DNA from: Acanthacorydalis orientalis
Lineage: Eukaryota; Arthropoda; Insecta; Megaloptera; Corydalidae
DNA length: 64,000 nucleotides
Direction of reading: 5' to 3'
Assembly: GCA_034766995.1 (NCBI GenBank)
Contig: CM068314.1
Span: forward strand, 34,898,208 to 34,962,207
Shown here: piece by piece, positions 1 through 12,264 of the stretch
Numbering within the stretch: position 1 is the stretch's first letter
How the letters are laid out: each line of letters opens with the position of its first letter
The notes under the pieces: generated by a model
Told to the model about the DNA's origin: nothing
Databases searched by the model: none
What the model saw: only the letters and a program-made list of their open reading frames with translations
Translations under genes and position numbers: made by a program

Positions 1-89
1 GTATATGAACGCAAGTATTGTATACTGCAAAGAAGTACTCTAATAATAGAGACGAAACTTTTTTTTGCATTATGTATGGTTCGATTTAT

Positions 90-272
90 TTAAAAACGAA
101 CCTGGCCTTTGAGAACAGCAAGTACGATGTAGAGAAAAAGAAAGGGTGGGAACATTTCGAAGCTGTAATCGATTTGTTGGTGATTGATCGGTGCACGTCT
201 GGTGTCTTCGTCGATGTCCCATATATCCTCAAACACCGCATTGCCAACTGGTTGTAGATGTGAAAATTTCAC
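90..272 (-). other. Open frame in a less AT-rich segment, possible exon or relic
   Basis: About 60 codons stay open on the minus strand, beginning at an ATG inside the 13-nt palindrome GTGAAAATTTCAC. The conceptual peptide has a normal amino-acid mix, including VFEDIWDIDEDTRRAP, unlike the low-complexity frames elsewhere. The plus strand of the same segment is also open for about 80 codons, so base composition alone may explain both. I recognise no family and see no convincing splice sites. It could be an exon fragment, an old transposon piece or chance. Confidence 0.15.
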
Positions 273-307
273 CTCACGTCCTTCTTATACATATACATGC
301 CTAGATG

Positions 308-342
<35 letters not shown>

Positions 343-347
343 TATAT
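308..347. repeat. (TA)n microsatellite
   Basis: Two TA runs are joined by one TG interruption. Confidence 0.9.
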
Positions 348-359
348 GTCAAATGTGAC

Positions 360-815
360 GTTTTTCTTCTTCTTCTACCGGATATACCAATTTGCGTAAT
401 GCACACACATCTGTAGGCAAATACGTTATGAATGGTAAATAAACTTCCTGAATGTTTTCTTCAATGCATTCCCGCGTACATGAAGGTACAGAAGTTTTGC
501 GAATACCAACGAGTCGTCAGTTTTGAAGCGACTTCTGATATAACTGATGACATGATTTTGTCATTTTTCAAGTTACGCACCTTAGTGAGCTTTACGAATA
601 AACATTGAATAATATTTGTGTACGCGTTATTGATTTTGACATATTTCTAGAAGTGAAGCCGAAGAACTTTGTATTTTAGAATGAATTGTTTTTAGCAACG
701 ATTCATTTGCGTTATACTAAAAAGTACAATTTCATCTCACATTCAGTAAATCAAAACTTAAAGTAACTACTACAACCGCAATAAATTTAATCAGAGTTTA
801 AAAATGTATTATTAT
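360..815. other. Non-coding stretch, nothing recognised
   Basis: Mixed sequence of moderate AT content. I see no long frame, RNA gene or repeat relationship to other parts of the window. Confidence 0.5.
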
Positions 816-819
816 TTTT

Positions 820-831
820 ATATATATGTAT

Positions 832-888
<57 letters not shown>
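820..888. repeat. (TA)n microsatellite with TACA interruptions
   Basis: The first third is broken by TGTATATACATA variants. The rest is a pure TA run. Confidence 0.9.
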
Positions 889-889
<1 letters not shown>

Positions 890-2565
890 TGCTAATTTTT
901 TTTAAAAAAAAACAGTTTAATTTTTTCCTATAGTATCTTTGTATATCTCAATCTGACATTTTGAAGTATAAGATTAGCTTATGAACAAATTTTCATAATA
1001 CTACATTTCACGACCCTAGAGATTCTAAATGTAGTCGACCGTCGTCATTCAACGTCATGGACTTTAATAAATAAAAAAAGAAGTAATCTTTGTAAGTGTA
1101 TACAACAAAACTTTTATTCTAAGACTTTCGGAAATATTGTAAATAGACTGTAATAGACTGGAGCACAAATCATTTATCATTTTTAAAACAATTTCTTATA
1201 TGAATATATGATTAAACTGACTTTATATTATATTTTTCTGACGAATGTAAAATAAACATTTACCACTTCACTATTCGGTACGCTAAGTAATTTTCATTAG
1301 AATAGAGAACTAATAAGCAGTTAAAGAGCACTTATATAGACGTATTTTTCCGAAAAATGATAAATGATATTTTTTTAAGAAACCTCTTACAATTGATTTA
1401 GTTGTTCAAGTGAGACATTCAAAACATTAAGAGGTATTGATTGTATTATTAACAATGAAATAAAGAACCTATTAATTTATGTTAATATATTTAAGAATCA
1501 AATATATAGCCTAATCAAGGTATAACCTTGACTTTTTTACTGAATGTTTCTAACAATAAGATATGAATTTACCACACTACACAAATTCGCTATGCATGAA
1601 ATTCGTAAATATGTTAAGCCGAGAATATTTGGCGCTATCTTCGTATGTGTATATAATATGTATATATATATATATATAAATGTATAAATGTATGTGTATA
1701 TATATATATATATATGTGTGTGTATGTGTGTAAATTATAAATAAAAAATGCGAGTTTGATTATTAAGATTTAAAAAAAGTATAGCTCATGTAAAAACTGT
1801 TAAAAATAATTATTTAATTACGTTTAATCAGTTAGAATAATATCAACACATCTCAATAGAAAAGTAGCTATTAATGAAAAAAAAATAAATATGAATAAGT
1901 TTTTAAGTTAAATATTGAATCAACGTATCGAATATCTATAAAATATGTTATTAAATTATAAACTCTGACGGCAATTTACTTTTAAAAGCTTATATGTTTT
2001 TATAGTTTTTCGTTATATCGTTTTTTTATGATCTTACAAACAACGAGGGGGAATGTATTTTATAGCGAATGTGCATTTCAATGTTGAAACATGTTTTAAA
2101 AATAAGTAAAATGTACAGAGAACTTATATTTTTATCATAAGTTGTTTATTAAGTCAATATATTTTTACTGAATATGGTACGTATAAATAAGAAATTATAA
2201 TTTATTTACAAGTATTGAAAATATATAACTATATAAATTCGTGCTGTATAAACAATATTAAAAAGTGAAAAATATATATTAACACGAAATTTATGACATT
2301 TATAATATTCTATATATACTTTTTTTTAATTTTTAATCCAAAACGTATATGTGTTCACTATAATTCTGTTAATTATTTATCTTCATTTGCATATTAACTA
2401 AAAATAAAGGAAATTCATTTAGAATATTCAATATTTTATCAGAAAAACAAGTTTTGTTCAATTATAGAAAGCATAATAGAAATATGTATAAAATTTGTAA
2501 AAATATATTTTAGTAAAATATATCTGATACTTATTTCGATAAAAATATTACTACGTATAGATTTG
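889..2565. other. AT-rich non-coding stretch
   Basis: Holds one compound TA/TG tract near 1650-1731 and otherwise homopolymer-rich AT sequence. No frame longer than about 60 codons starts here and no repeat family was recognised. Confidence 0.5.
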
Positions 2566-2567
2566 TC

Positions 2568-2594
<27 letters not shown>
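2568..2594. repeat. (TA)n microsatellite
   Basis: Short, nearly pure TA run ending in TACATAAT. Confidence 0.85.
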
Positions 2595-2598
<4 letters not shown>

Positions 2599-2759
2599 AT
2601 ATTTGTTTCATTGTTTTAAAAAAATGTAGAGTGTATAAACATATATAATTAATTCTTTTAAATGGAATATTTTAATTTTAGTAAAAGAATTATAAGACAG
2701 TAGAACAAAACATTTTTATTATTATTTTTTCGTTTATCTTAGATATTTTTATCTCCTAG

Positions 2760-3040
2760 ATATATAAAATCAAAATTATCCACAAAAAAAAATTTGGTGA
2801 CGTCGACTTATTTATTTATGACTTCGAGGTTTTTATGGTACTCAAATATGTTTATCTTATATATAAAATAACACGTTGGAATCTGTCTACGATAATGATT
2901 ATATAGACATACTAACATATATCTTTCTATATATATATATACAATCAAAATTAGCCACAAAACACTTTATAAAATAGCACATTGTAAAAAAGAATTTATC
3001 TGTAAGAATGTTTATATAGACATACTAACATATATATTGT
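2760..3040. repeat. Shuffled partial duplication next to the Helitron-like repeat
   Basis: Three blocks recur out of register. ATCAAAATTATCCACAAAA near 2768 matches ATCAAAATTAGCCACAAAA near 2943. A block ending TATATAGACATACTAACATA occurs near 2900 and near 3011. GACGTCGACTTATTTATTT near 2800 recurs at 3085 inside the Helitron-like copy. The first unit carries all three blocks, the second lacks the middle block, and the third carries the middle block with a new tail. This suggests nested insertion or tandem duplication followed by deletion. Confidence 0.65.
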
Positions 3041-3043
3041 ATA

Positions 3044-3080
<37 letters not shown>
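3041..3080. repeat. (TA)n microsatellite
   Basis: TA run that directly abuts the left end of the Helitron-like repeat. Confidence 0.9.
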
Positions 3081-3082
<2 letters not shown>

Positions 3083-3215
3083 ATGACGTCGACTTATTTA
3101 TTTGAGACGTGGCTCCTATGGTACTTAAATATGTTTATTGTTTCATTCGGTTACATGTACATATTTATAATTGATAATTGGAAGAACGCAGCGAGTAGAG
3201 GGCGAAACTCTCTAG
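3080..3215 (+). mobile_element. Helitron-like non-autonomous element, copy 1
   Basis: A 136-bp unit begins TCCATGACG directly after a (TA)n tract. It ends with a short stem (GAGT at 3193-3196 pairing with ACTC at 3207-3210) followed by CTAG and a host T. A 5' TC, a 3' hairpin, CTRR and insertion between A and T are the published hallmarks of Helitrons. A related 136-bp unit lies at 55077-55212 with the same order of blocks: ACTTATTTATTTGA, TTTATTGTTTCATTC, TTTATAATTGA, GGCGAA and CTAG. One stem pair changes from T-A here to C-G there, which keeps the pairing. No Rep/helicase gene is present. A SINE or unclassified repeat remains possible. Confidence 0.5.
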
Positions 3216-3829
3216 TATAATACAATTATTAAGAAAATAAATGCGTGTAAATGAGAAATAAAATTATTAAATCCAATTCAAAGATTGGAAAAAATATTAT
3301 AGCCTAACTGGTAAATTTTTACACAAGGTTCATTTTATGAAGCTTTTAAGTTTCAGTTTGTCATTTTTTGGAAATTTAAATACAGTTATACTAATAAATA
3401 TGAATAGTTATTTTTATTAAAATCTATAGATAAGTGTTTTAGATTTTAATATTAAAAATAGATTTCATTAACTTTTATTATAAAAGTAACTTCAGCAGTA
3501 CAATTACAGACGATATAGTAGCTTGTATAGTTGTCGAATTTTAATCGAATGGAATATGTTTGGCTGCTTAAAAATATGTCTTGCTAGAAGAAAAATTAAC
3601 AGTGTTTAACATGTAATTTGACTTCTTAAAACTGAATAGACATCTCTAAATAATAAGTGTATTAAAATTGTAGTTCAAAACTTGGATATCCTTATTGACC
3701 GTTATTTAAGATGATGCTATTTCATATTAGTTGGATTATGAAGAAAATATGTCTTTCAAATAAAATAATTTCCCAAATAACATACTCTATTTTTTTCTTT
3801 AATCTTGTGTATGTTATTGTATCACTTAT

Positions 3830-3830
<1 letters not shown>
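3216..3830. other. AT-rich non-coding stretch
   Basis: No open frame or repeat recognised before the next TA tract. Confidence 0.5.

Positions 3831-3890
<60 letters not shown>
3831..3890. repeat. (TA)n microsatellite
   Basis: Long pure TA run. The apparent 82-codon frame around it is a translation of the repeat. Confidence 0.95.
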
Positions 3891-3894
<4 letters not shown>

Positions 3895-4219
3895 TTCATA
3901 TGTATATGGGTAGGTTCGAGTTTAAATATAATCAGAAAAAAGATAAAAATGAAAGTTAAAATAAATGTCCATACATTAAATCAGATAAACGAATTTTTTG
4001 AAAAGCATTTATCATTTATCTTCATTAGATATTCATCATTTTTTTATGTGATCACTTCTAGAATAAATATCACTGCGTTGTATGAAAAAAAATAAACATT
4101 TGTGTGACCTGTCCATATAAAGGACACGGATTTTCAATTTTCAATAATGTTAACAATAACATCACTTCGATCAAAATTAAAAAAATTCAGTTTTACAAAC
4201 ACAGTTCTATAATCGATAT

Positions 4220-4610
4220 CAAACACCATTAAACATAAATGGCATTTGAAATGTATCGAATCAAATCTGTGACACGGACATCAAAAAAAGCGGACCATGA
4301 TGTCTCGTTCAATTATTGGATATCTCCAGTGAGCATACGTGATGAAAATTGGAATTTTCCAATTGACGTATCAACAGAGAAAAACACCTGAGTCGGCATC
4401 AACAACAGCAACAACAACAACGGTATCATGATACAATTGAAAATCAATTATTGGGAATCAGAGCACGTCTATTGACTATTTCGAACGTCACCGATGGTGT
4501 GCCGCCTCGACACCATACGATCATACGATTCCTACGTTTAAGTGATATTATGTGATACCCTGTTTCTCCACGTAACAAAGGAGCCATTTGCGACAGTTCG
4601 TGTGACAATT
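4220..4610. other. Less AT-rich island with palindromes
   Basis: This segment has visibly more C, G and CpG than its surroundings. It contains the near-palindrome AATTGGAA-TT-TTCCAATT at 4347-4364, the perfect 12-mer palindrome GTATCATGATAC at 4423-4434 and a CAA/CAG run at 4400-4421. It may be an exon, a control region or an unrecognised repeat. Confidence 0.35.
4367..4555 (+). other. Open frame with polyglutamine run, candidate exon
   Basis: A 62-codon stop-to-stop frame encodes seven consecutive glutamines followed by RYHDTIENQLLGIRARLLT and a basic, His/Arg-rich tail. There is no ATG before its last codon, so if coding it would be an internal exon. Possible but weak splice signals are an AG at about 4376 and a GT near 4543. 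Glutamine runs are common in insect regulatory proteins, but this one could be a plain CAA microsatellite. Confidence 0.2.
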
Positions 4611-5553
4611 GCTATACATATAAATTAAATTATTATATTTTCATTTGCATATATTTATTTTGTTTCTCAGATTGTTGGACATTGTTTCATATATTTTTTA
4701 TATGAAATAGTTTTAAAATAATTCATTTTTATTACATTTATTGATGTACACTGGTATACTCAAACACATAGTTATTAAAATTTGCAAATATTGCCTCTCT
4801 CTCTCTCCTTTTAATCAAAGTTTTAATTAGCAGTAAAAACACCGGAACACCGAACGTTATATAATACAAAAAGATTTGGATTAAGGTATGTACATACATA
4901 TACAACAGTCAGTATTAAATTCTCGGGTTGTTTTTATAACACTGCGTTTATTTGGTTTCACGGCAAGGTTTCCCCAGCGATATGACCTAATATGAATATA
5001 TTTCGACACTTGTATCTTTGCTTATGTACTCTATCTTCAAATGATAATCTTATTATATGTAGATTAATAATATTATTTCTTTAACAATAACAAAATTAAT
5101 AATTGTTGATTGATTTATTTATGCGTATTAAAACCTCCCGATTACGTGAAAATATAGGAATGAAATATTAAAAAAACAAGTGAATAATAATTTAACCATG
5201 AGAATACATTAAAAAAGGAAGAAATAAATAATGAAAAAATATTTCCATATATCGTATCATAAAAATAAGTATAGGATCTTTACAGATTCTTTTTCTTAAT
5301 ACTATAATAATATTATTTTCTGAAAAATAATCCAAAACGGCACAGAATACGGAAGTTTATGCAAATATGAAACTTCATATGTTAAATAAATAATAAATAA
5401 AAATGTGTCTAAATATTTACGCTTATAATTGAAACCTCTTTTAATTTAATTTATATTTTAATATTAATATAAAATAAAAACTTCTCTAGTTAATAGATAA
5501 TTTCAACAACTTTGTTCTTTTTTGTAACAAAATATTTATATTGTATATGCACG

Positions 5554-5556
<3 letters not shown>
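4611..5556. other. AT-rich non-coding stretch
   Basis: Only short CT and TA runs are seen. Confidence 0.5.

Positions 5557-5614
<58 letters not shown>
5557..5614. repeat. (TA)n microsatellite
   Basis: Pure TA run. Confidence 0.95.
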
Positions 5615-5618
<4 letters not shown>

Positions 5619-6465
5619 CAGGTAAAATGTGAATTACTGAAATATCTATTTTAAGAATAGTAAAAAGAGACAGAAATAGATTAAAAAGGATACAGATACA
5701 AACTATTATGTAAAAAAACTAATTATTTTTTAATTGAAAATAAAGTTAATAACAGAACTCTTTAAGATGATTTTAATGATAAATATAAATATAAAGTCTG
5801 TAAATGTTATTAAATTAATTTTTAGATTATGAAAACACTTTTTTTGTGTAAATCAGCATAACTAAACTTAATAATAACATTAATTGTTGTTTCTCGTCTA
5901 TTTAAAATAAACTAATTGATCAAATAAGATTAATCTTTTCTCTATCTTGTATGTTTATGTACACACAACAGATAATTAAGCTTTTTTCATCATTATGTTC
6001 ATATCATTCATATCTTGTTCATATCATTAGCCAACTTTAAACTATTCAAATAATTTACTAGTATAAACTGTGATGGTAACTATTCTAGTAGAGATATCTG
6101 AAACTAGATTTACGTAGAGCAAACTTAGTTCAAATTATAGTTTACGAATAATAGTTATGATTCTATTTGTTTGGGTCTACACGTCATCAACAATGGCTGT
6201 AAACTTAGTTATGATGAAAATTTCGTAAATGGCTCGTAGTCAAAAGATAAAGGATGTAAGTGTTACTGTTTCCAAATGTTTTCTCGAATGAATTATTCTT
6301 TTGCAACTTGTAAATCGTTGAAATGAAATATTCACAAAGCTTAACTTATTTCAATTCAAAGTTGACTATAGTATCAATTAAATAAAAAAAGATTTTTTTA
6401 TTTAATTAGCTATTACTGTAAATGTGAATGAGTATTTTTATAAGTAATACAGACACTTTTCAACA

Positions 6466-6470
<5 letters not shown>
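5615..6470. other. AT-rich non-coding stretch
   Basis: Contains a short two-copy repeat of TTCATATCATT near 5998-6030. No gene seen. Confidence 0.5.

Positions 6471-6537
<67 letters not shown>
6471..6537. repeat. (TA)n microsatellite
   Basis: Long pure TA run. Confidence 0.95.
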
Positions 6538-6541
<4 letters not shown>

Positions 6542-7300
6542 ATATATTCTTCTATCCTTGAAAATAATATTCAACAGAAAAAAGAAACAATAACGGCGTA
6601 GAAATAAAATTCAATCCTGCACTTAACTGCCTTTGTCTTTTCAATGAAAGCTTCTAGCAATAAATTGAATTGCTGAATTTATGACAATTGAAATTTTATT
6701 TTTAAAAGACCCTAACATGCATTTACCATTTTTAGCAAACGAATTTGTTACTAACATTAATTGCATAATCATTTTTCTAAAATGAGAAAGATTAATAATA
6801 AACAGTATATATATAGAGAGAGAGAGAAACAGAGACGGAGGCAGAGAGAGAGAAATAGATCATTAAATTTTAATAAATTTTGAAATCTTGAACATAAAAA
6901 CATTTTTATCTGTCTAAATAGAAAATACGACATATATTTTTGCCATTTTTTAAATTATATAGTCACACTATATACGAGTATTTTACATGTTTTAAAAAGA
7001 TAAATTCAAAATTTAAAAGATAAATTCTAAATACTATCAACTTATTTTCAAATAAATAGAATATAGAATATTATTACTCGTTAGTTTTATATTTTATCAA
7101 AATAATTATATTTTGATAAAAAATATTCTACTATTAAAAATAAAATGTTATAATTTGGTTCAATTACTTTTGTATTTGAATAAATAGTTAATTATTAAAT
7201 TTTCACTTCTATGAAAGACTAATGAAAATTTATGAATTAAAGGGTATCATCAGCCAAGAAATATTTTAGTTTTTATTTTTTACTAATAATGTTTTGAAAT
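6538..7300. other. AT-rich non-coding stretch
   Basis: Has a short TA-then-GA run near 6806-6852 and nothing else recognised. Confidence 0.5.
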
Positions 7301-7311
7301 TTCTCTCTCTC

Positions 7312-7365
<54 letters not shown>

Positions 7366-7372
7366 TATATAT
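7301..7372. repeat. Compound (CT)n(TA)n microsatellite
   Basis: A CT block of about 45 nt passes directly into a TA block. Confidence 0.95.
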
Positions 7373-8032
7373 AATAAATATCAATATTTAATTCGATTCT
7401 TTTAACATAAAAATAATCATTTTTTCAAGTTATTCGATAAATGTGAATATGTACATTCAATAGATATAATTCTGTTAAATAACATAATAAAATCAAATTC
7501 TATTTATTCAATTTAAAAATTAAAATTTTGTTTTTTTCAAAAGGAATTAATTTATATTAAAATAGGACAATAATTAAATGATTGAATCTATGTGTATTAT
7601 TTAGAACATTATAAATTAGTTCTGTTTATTTTTTTACATTTAAAATAATATTTCATTTAATTAAATATAGTGTGAATAATAAACACAGAAGCCAATAAGA
7701 AATGTTATCCGCTTAATACAAGCTAAATTATTAATGATTCTAATTTTGGGGTGTAAAATATTTCCTAGAATATTACTTGCTGTATTTTGACATGTAGACA
7801 GATAATGCAAATAGAGACATAATATTTCTCTAATATATAGTTTACAATAATCGATAAATGTCAATTTAATAATGTCAACTAATAATATTTATTTTAAACT
7901 AATCTGTTTAGTGTAAACAATTCTAATACCAAAATGTGTACTAATAGTTAATTGGGAGTATTAATATATTATCATTTGATTATAATAATTTATTCGGATA
8001 AGAGCTATATTTTTTAATAATTAGTCATTTAT

Positions 8033-8073
<41 letters not shown>

Positions 8074-8553
8074 TATATACTGAATAAATAACCTAATTTA
8101 TTTCAACGGAAATACACTCATATTGGAACCAAACTTAAATTTACAGATTTTTGACTTTTAGCAACTCATTATATATTTTTCATTTCAAATAGAAGTGTGG
8201 TCAGAAAAATGATCATTTTTTGGGCATTCTGAAACTCAATTAGTTCCACTTTAATAATCGATCTTCGTCAAGGGAGCAGGAAAATTGTTCTAGTTCTAAG
8301 CGAAAAGTCTCAACCCAAGAAATAAACTGAGGATTCAATAACACGAAGTGTCATGAACTTTAATGTTCAGTATTCACAGGTCGTGCGGCTTAAGGATCAC
8401 ACGGATACACAATGTGTGTTTTTTAAATGTCTTTTGTTTATATTTTTATACTATTATTCCATCCTAAAAAATATTATTTTATAATTTCATTTCGCTTAAA
8501 AGTTTCTTTTTTATTAATATAACTAATAAGATACTAATATCTTTCTCTTTCTT

Positions 8554-8613
<60 letters not shown>

Positions 8614-9060
8614 AACTCGGTTAAAGCATACAAGTTATACCAGACAAAGATAAATTTAATCTTTATATTCTTTATTCTTTTGTAAATAGGAATAATGCAC
8701 TCTCTAATTATGTTAGAAAGTAACACATATTAAATCAAATTTTAATAGTGTACTCATACATTTCTTGACATAATATAAACGTATTAATCGGTCAATTTAA
8801 TTTAAAAAAATATATAAGAAAAGTTAAAATAATTATTAAAATAATCTAATGTTTGAAAATTCTTAGGTAATCTTTCATCTGTTCTAAAAAATAAAAATTT
8901 ATCATCAATTATGAAAATATTTTCTTCTTAGAAAAGAATAAATATGTTTGGTGTATCTGTAAAATGAAGTTTTTATTAAAATAATGTTTGTATAGATATA
9001 TTATGAAACCGTATGTACACTACAGCCCCAAATTTTACAAATCTATCTTCGATGTAACCT
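7373..9060. other. AT-rich non-coding stretch
   Basis: Includes a TA run near 8037-8071 and a compound (TA)n(GA)n run at 8554-8610. A slightly less AT-rich patch at about 8200-8410 has no recognisable content. Confidence 0.5.
8554..8610. repeat. Compound (TA)n(GA)n microsatellite
   Basis: A TA block joined directly to a GA block. Confidence 0.95.
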
Positions 9061-9079
9061 AGCTGGATTGTATTATATA

Positions 9080-10049
9080 CGAAGGCGGTTTAAAGAGGAA
9101 CTTAGTTCAATATTAGAGACAACAGCTTCAGTACGCATTAGCCTCAACGTTGACCTAATTGACCAACGTTTACAATTCCCTCCTAGAAGTAGGTTTGCAG
9201 CATATATCGCCTCCATCTCCAGTAGGAAAAATTTTGAGTTTCGGGAATAGAGGAAAATCTGAGGGAGATAAATCAGACGAATACGATGGATGTGGTAGGA
9301 TTACAAACTTCAAGTCGATCAATTTTTACTGAACGACAACGCTTGAATGAACCAGTGCATTGTTATAGTGAAACAATACATTTTCTCTTGACGGTTCTAG
9401 GACGTTTGTCTACGATCACTCCTTTTAACTTCTCCAAACGTAGCATCTCCAAAGCTAGTAGCATTGGCCAATAAATGTCTGAAGATAGTTGATCAAGAGA
9501 ATACCTTTCGTATCCCAGAAAACTAACCCCATCACCTTTCCAGATGAGTAAACCGTCATTGCTTTCTTTAAAGCCGTTTCGCCGGGTACAATTCACTGTT
9601 TTGATTGCGTTTTTGATTCTGGTGTGTAAAAGTGAATCCAAATTTCATCTGTGGTCACAAAACGCCTCATGAAATCTATTGGATTCTTCTTAAATAGTTC
9701 TAAGAAGTCGTTTGATGTTCAAGTACGAACTCATCTGGCGGAAATTTTTTTCATACATAATTCATTGTGCCAAATGAAATGAGTTCACTCTGTTGAGATG
9801 CCTTTAAACTCTGCTATCTCGCTCACTGTCACTGACCAGTTGAAAAAAAAATATATCGGGGATTTCATCGGTTATTTCTGGGTTGACTGCCGTTCTCGGG
9901 CCTTCTGAGCATGGTGCACCTTCGATTCTCGTTCTGCCACGTTTAAATTCATACGTTACTAAAAGGATAGAACTATATACAATCATACGTGGCTGTCTCC
10001 TTCTTCTTCAGCGAATACACAAACTAAATTACTCTTCGAACAGCCCTCG
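9080..10049 (-). mobile_element. Mariner element, family B, internally deleted
   Basis: On the minus strand the ends begin CGAGGGCTGTTCGAAGAG (right, 10049) and CGAAGGCGGTTTAAAGAG (left, 9080) and stay alike for about 28 bp, so they form terminal inverted repeats. TA flanks both outer ends, as expected for the Tc1/mariner superfamily. At 970 bp it is short of the usual 1.3 kb. The missing part is mostly the 5' leader and the N-terminal helix-turn-helix region. The same terminal sequence and coding region recur at 51229-52507. A CA/TA microsatellite starts just outside the right end. Confidence 0.85.
9083..9986 (-). pseudogene. Mariner transposase pseudogene
   Basis: A conceptual DD34D transposase would cut and paste the element at TA sites. 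Seen in order on the minus strand are EFKRGRTRIEGAPCSEGP (end of the DNA-binding part), VSEIAEFKGISTE, TTDEIWIHFYTPESKTQ with the first catalytic Asp, LFHYNNALVHSS where the second Asp position reads Asn, and YSSDLSPSDF with the third Asp. Frameshifts separate these blocks, several stops are present and the first 50 or so residues are gone. The lost second Asp and the broken frame make it inactive. Confidence 0.85.
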
Positions 10050-10052
10050 TAT

Positions 10053-10064
10053 ACACACACACAC

Positions 10065-10098
<34 letters not shown>
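10053..10098. repeat. Compound (CA)n(TA)n microsatellite
   Basis: Begins within a few bases of the mariner terminus at 10049. Confidence 0.95.
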
Positions 10099-10102
<4 letters not shown>

Positions 10103-10368
10103 CTGGTAGTATTTGTGTCTTTTTTGATCACTGAGTGTCTACTTTCTACTATTAGTAGTGACACTGTCATTTTCATACAGATGATAAAGCCATGGTCTAT
10201 AAGCTCTTTAACATCTACTTATACACTTACAACTAAAATAAAATTATATTTTCTTCACAACATATCACATAAAATTATACATTTGTAATTTTATTTATTT
10301 TATTCTTTTGTGTTATATAAATTTTTGCGAAAAGAATAGAAATAATTTACAAATTTTTATTATTTGCA

Positions 10369-10398
10369 TACATATATATACATATACACGTCTATCTA

Positions 10399-10446
<48 letters not shown>

Positions 10447-10460
10447 GAGAGAGAGAGAAT
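10369..10460. repeat. Compound TA/TCTA/GA microsatellite
   Basis: TACA variants, then TCTA repeats, a TA run and a short GA run. Confidence 0.9.
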
Positions 10461-11430
10461 ATAATTATGTTATGTTAGTTAAACCACGTATATTGAACAG
10501 AATAACTTTACTTCTGTAAACAATATCATGTTATCGTATGCAAGACACATGCCATATATGGTTAGCTCTCATAATTTCCTAACAGATGACAAGTGTCATC
10601 ATAGCATTAAGTATAATAAATAAGAGAGAAATGTTTTTTTATTCTCTACTTACATCGTGAAATATTTAAACTATCAATAATGAATTTAATTTTTAAACTA
10701 TAAAAAATATTTGGAAATTTAAATAATATCTTAATTATTCTATCTATAAGAGACAGTCTCTGTAAAAAGAACAAATCAATGATCAAAATTATGATTACCT
10801 AGGTCAAATTTTCAGTATGAAACCTAACACAAATTATTAAACCTCTGCTAAAGGTTTCCCTGTATTTAAGTTATATATTTACAAAAAAAATCTCTTCATT
10901 ATTATACTTGTAAAGATGTATTCGATTAAACATAAGATGGTATAATATTACAAATCATTCTAGACACAACAATCTCTATAGAAAATTTAATATTATCCCA
11001 TTAGCTTTTTTGTATAAAAATCGATAACGACAGCGAAACTGTTTGTCAGAAACCTAGTCAAGGTAAAAGTCCTATGTTAATGTTTCATATAACATATTTA
11101 ATTTTTATAAATTTATTTTCGTAACAAATATCATAAAATATAATTGTAAATTAATTACCAATACTTTTTATAAAATATGTAACCAATAACACATATAATA
11201 AATTTATTATTTATTTATTACCTTTGTACCGTTGTTTTGAAATTTCAACGGGAATTAAATTTTAATTAATTAAACTATACTCGGATTGTTTTCATTGAAA
11301 GCTTTTATAGATTACTGGTAAACTGAATGGAGAATTTAAACCAATTTTCAAATATTTTTCATTAGTTAAAAAATTAATCTTCACGTTTTTTATTTATTTA
11401 AATTAAAATGAAAATCAAAAAATTCCAAAA
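10461..11430. other. AT-rich non-coding stretch
   Basis: No gene, inverted repeat or transposon remnant recognised. Confidence 0.5.
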
Positions 11431-11461
11431 ATATACATATATATATATATATATATATATT
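11431..11461. repeat. (TA)n microsatellite
   Basis: TA run ending in TTACTTACATA. Confidence 0.9.
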
Positions 11462-11709
11462 TACTTACATATAGATGTGTGAATTAAGGTAAGTTTGTTG
11501 TATATATCTGGTTGTATGTGTATGTGTGAATACATCATATTTTTATATCAACCAATTTTTTTCAAAACTGACTTCAACCTCACTGTTTACTTTTAATAAA
11601 ACACAGTTCCGAAATGTCAACATTTCAGGACAGAAATACGTATTATCTGTTTCCATATAATCTGTAAGCCATATGAAGCGAAAACCAAATAGGAGAAACG
11701 TATGTTTGC

Positions 11710-11714
<5 letters not shown>

Positions 11715-11766
<52 letters not shown>

Positions 11767-11767
11767 A
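11715..11767. repeat. Compound (TA)n(TG)n microsatellite
   Basis: The TA block switches to TG. The overlapping open frames on both strands are repeat translations. Confidence 0.95.
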
Positions 11768-12138
11768 TGAAACTTTGTGTTTCATATATCTATGTAAATT
11801 CAATGTCAAAGTTTCGAAAAGTTCAAAAGTAACAAGACGAAAAGCACCGTGCGCTCTGACTTCACATTTGTGCTTCTTGTTACAGTTCGTGACAGAGACC
11901 CAAAAGATGATGAAACAAAAAAATATACTGATTGGTTTATGTTTATTTCAAGCGAATATATGATTATTTATCATTTGTCACGGTTTGACCTACATATGCC
12001 AAACTTTATATTGTATTAACATGAATAATTTGAATTTTTATTTTCTAATTATAGATTTCATTACGTTATATCAATAAACACATTTTCACATTTACTTTTT
12101 AATATACAAACATATTACTGTGTTAAACGAAAGTGTAT

Positions 12139-12264
<126 letters not shown>

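Noticed and set aside
6806..6852. TA-then-GA run considered as a promoter TATA plus GAGA elements
   Set aside because: Similar TA/GA compound microsatellites occur at 8554, 10430, 39560 and 60073 with no gene downstream.
9883..10134. 83-codon plus-strand frame
   Set aside because: Antisense of the mariner at 9080-10049, extended by the adjacent TA run.
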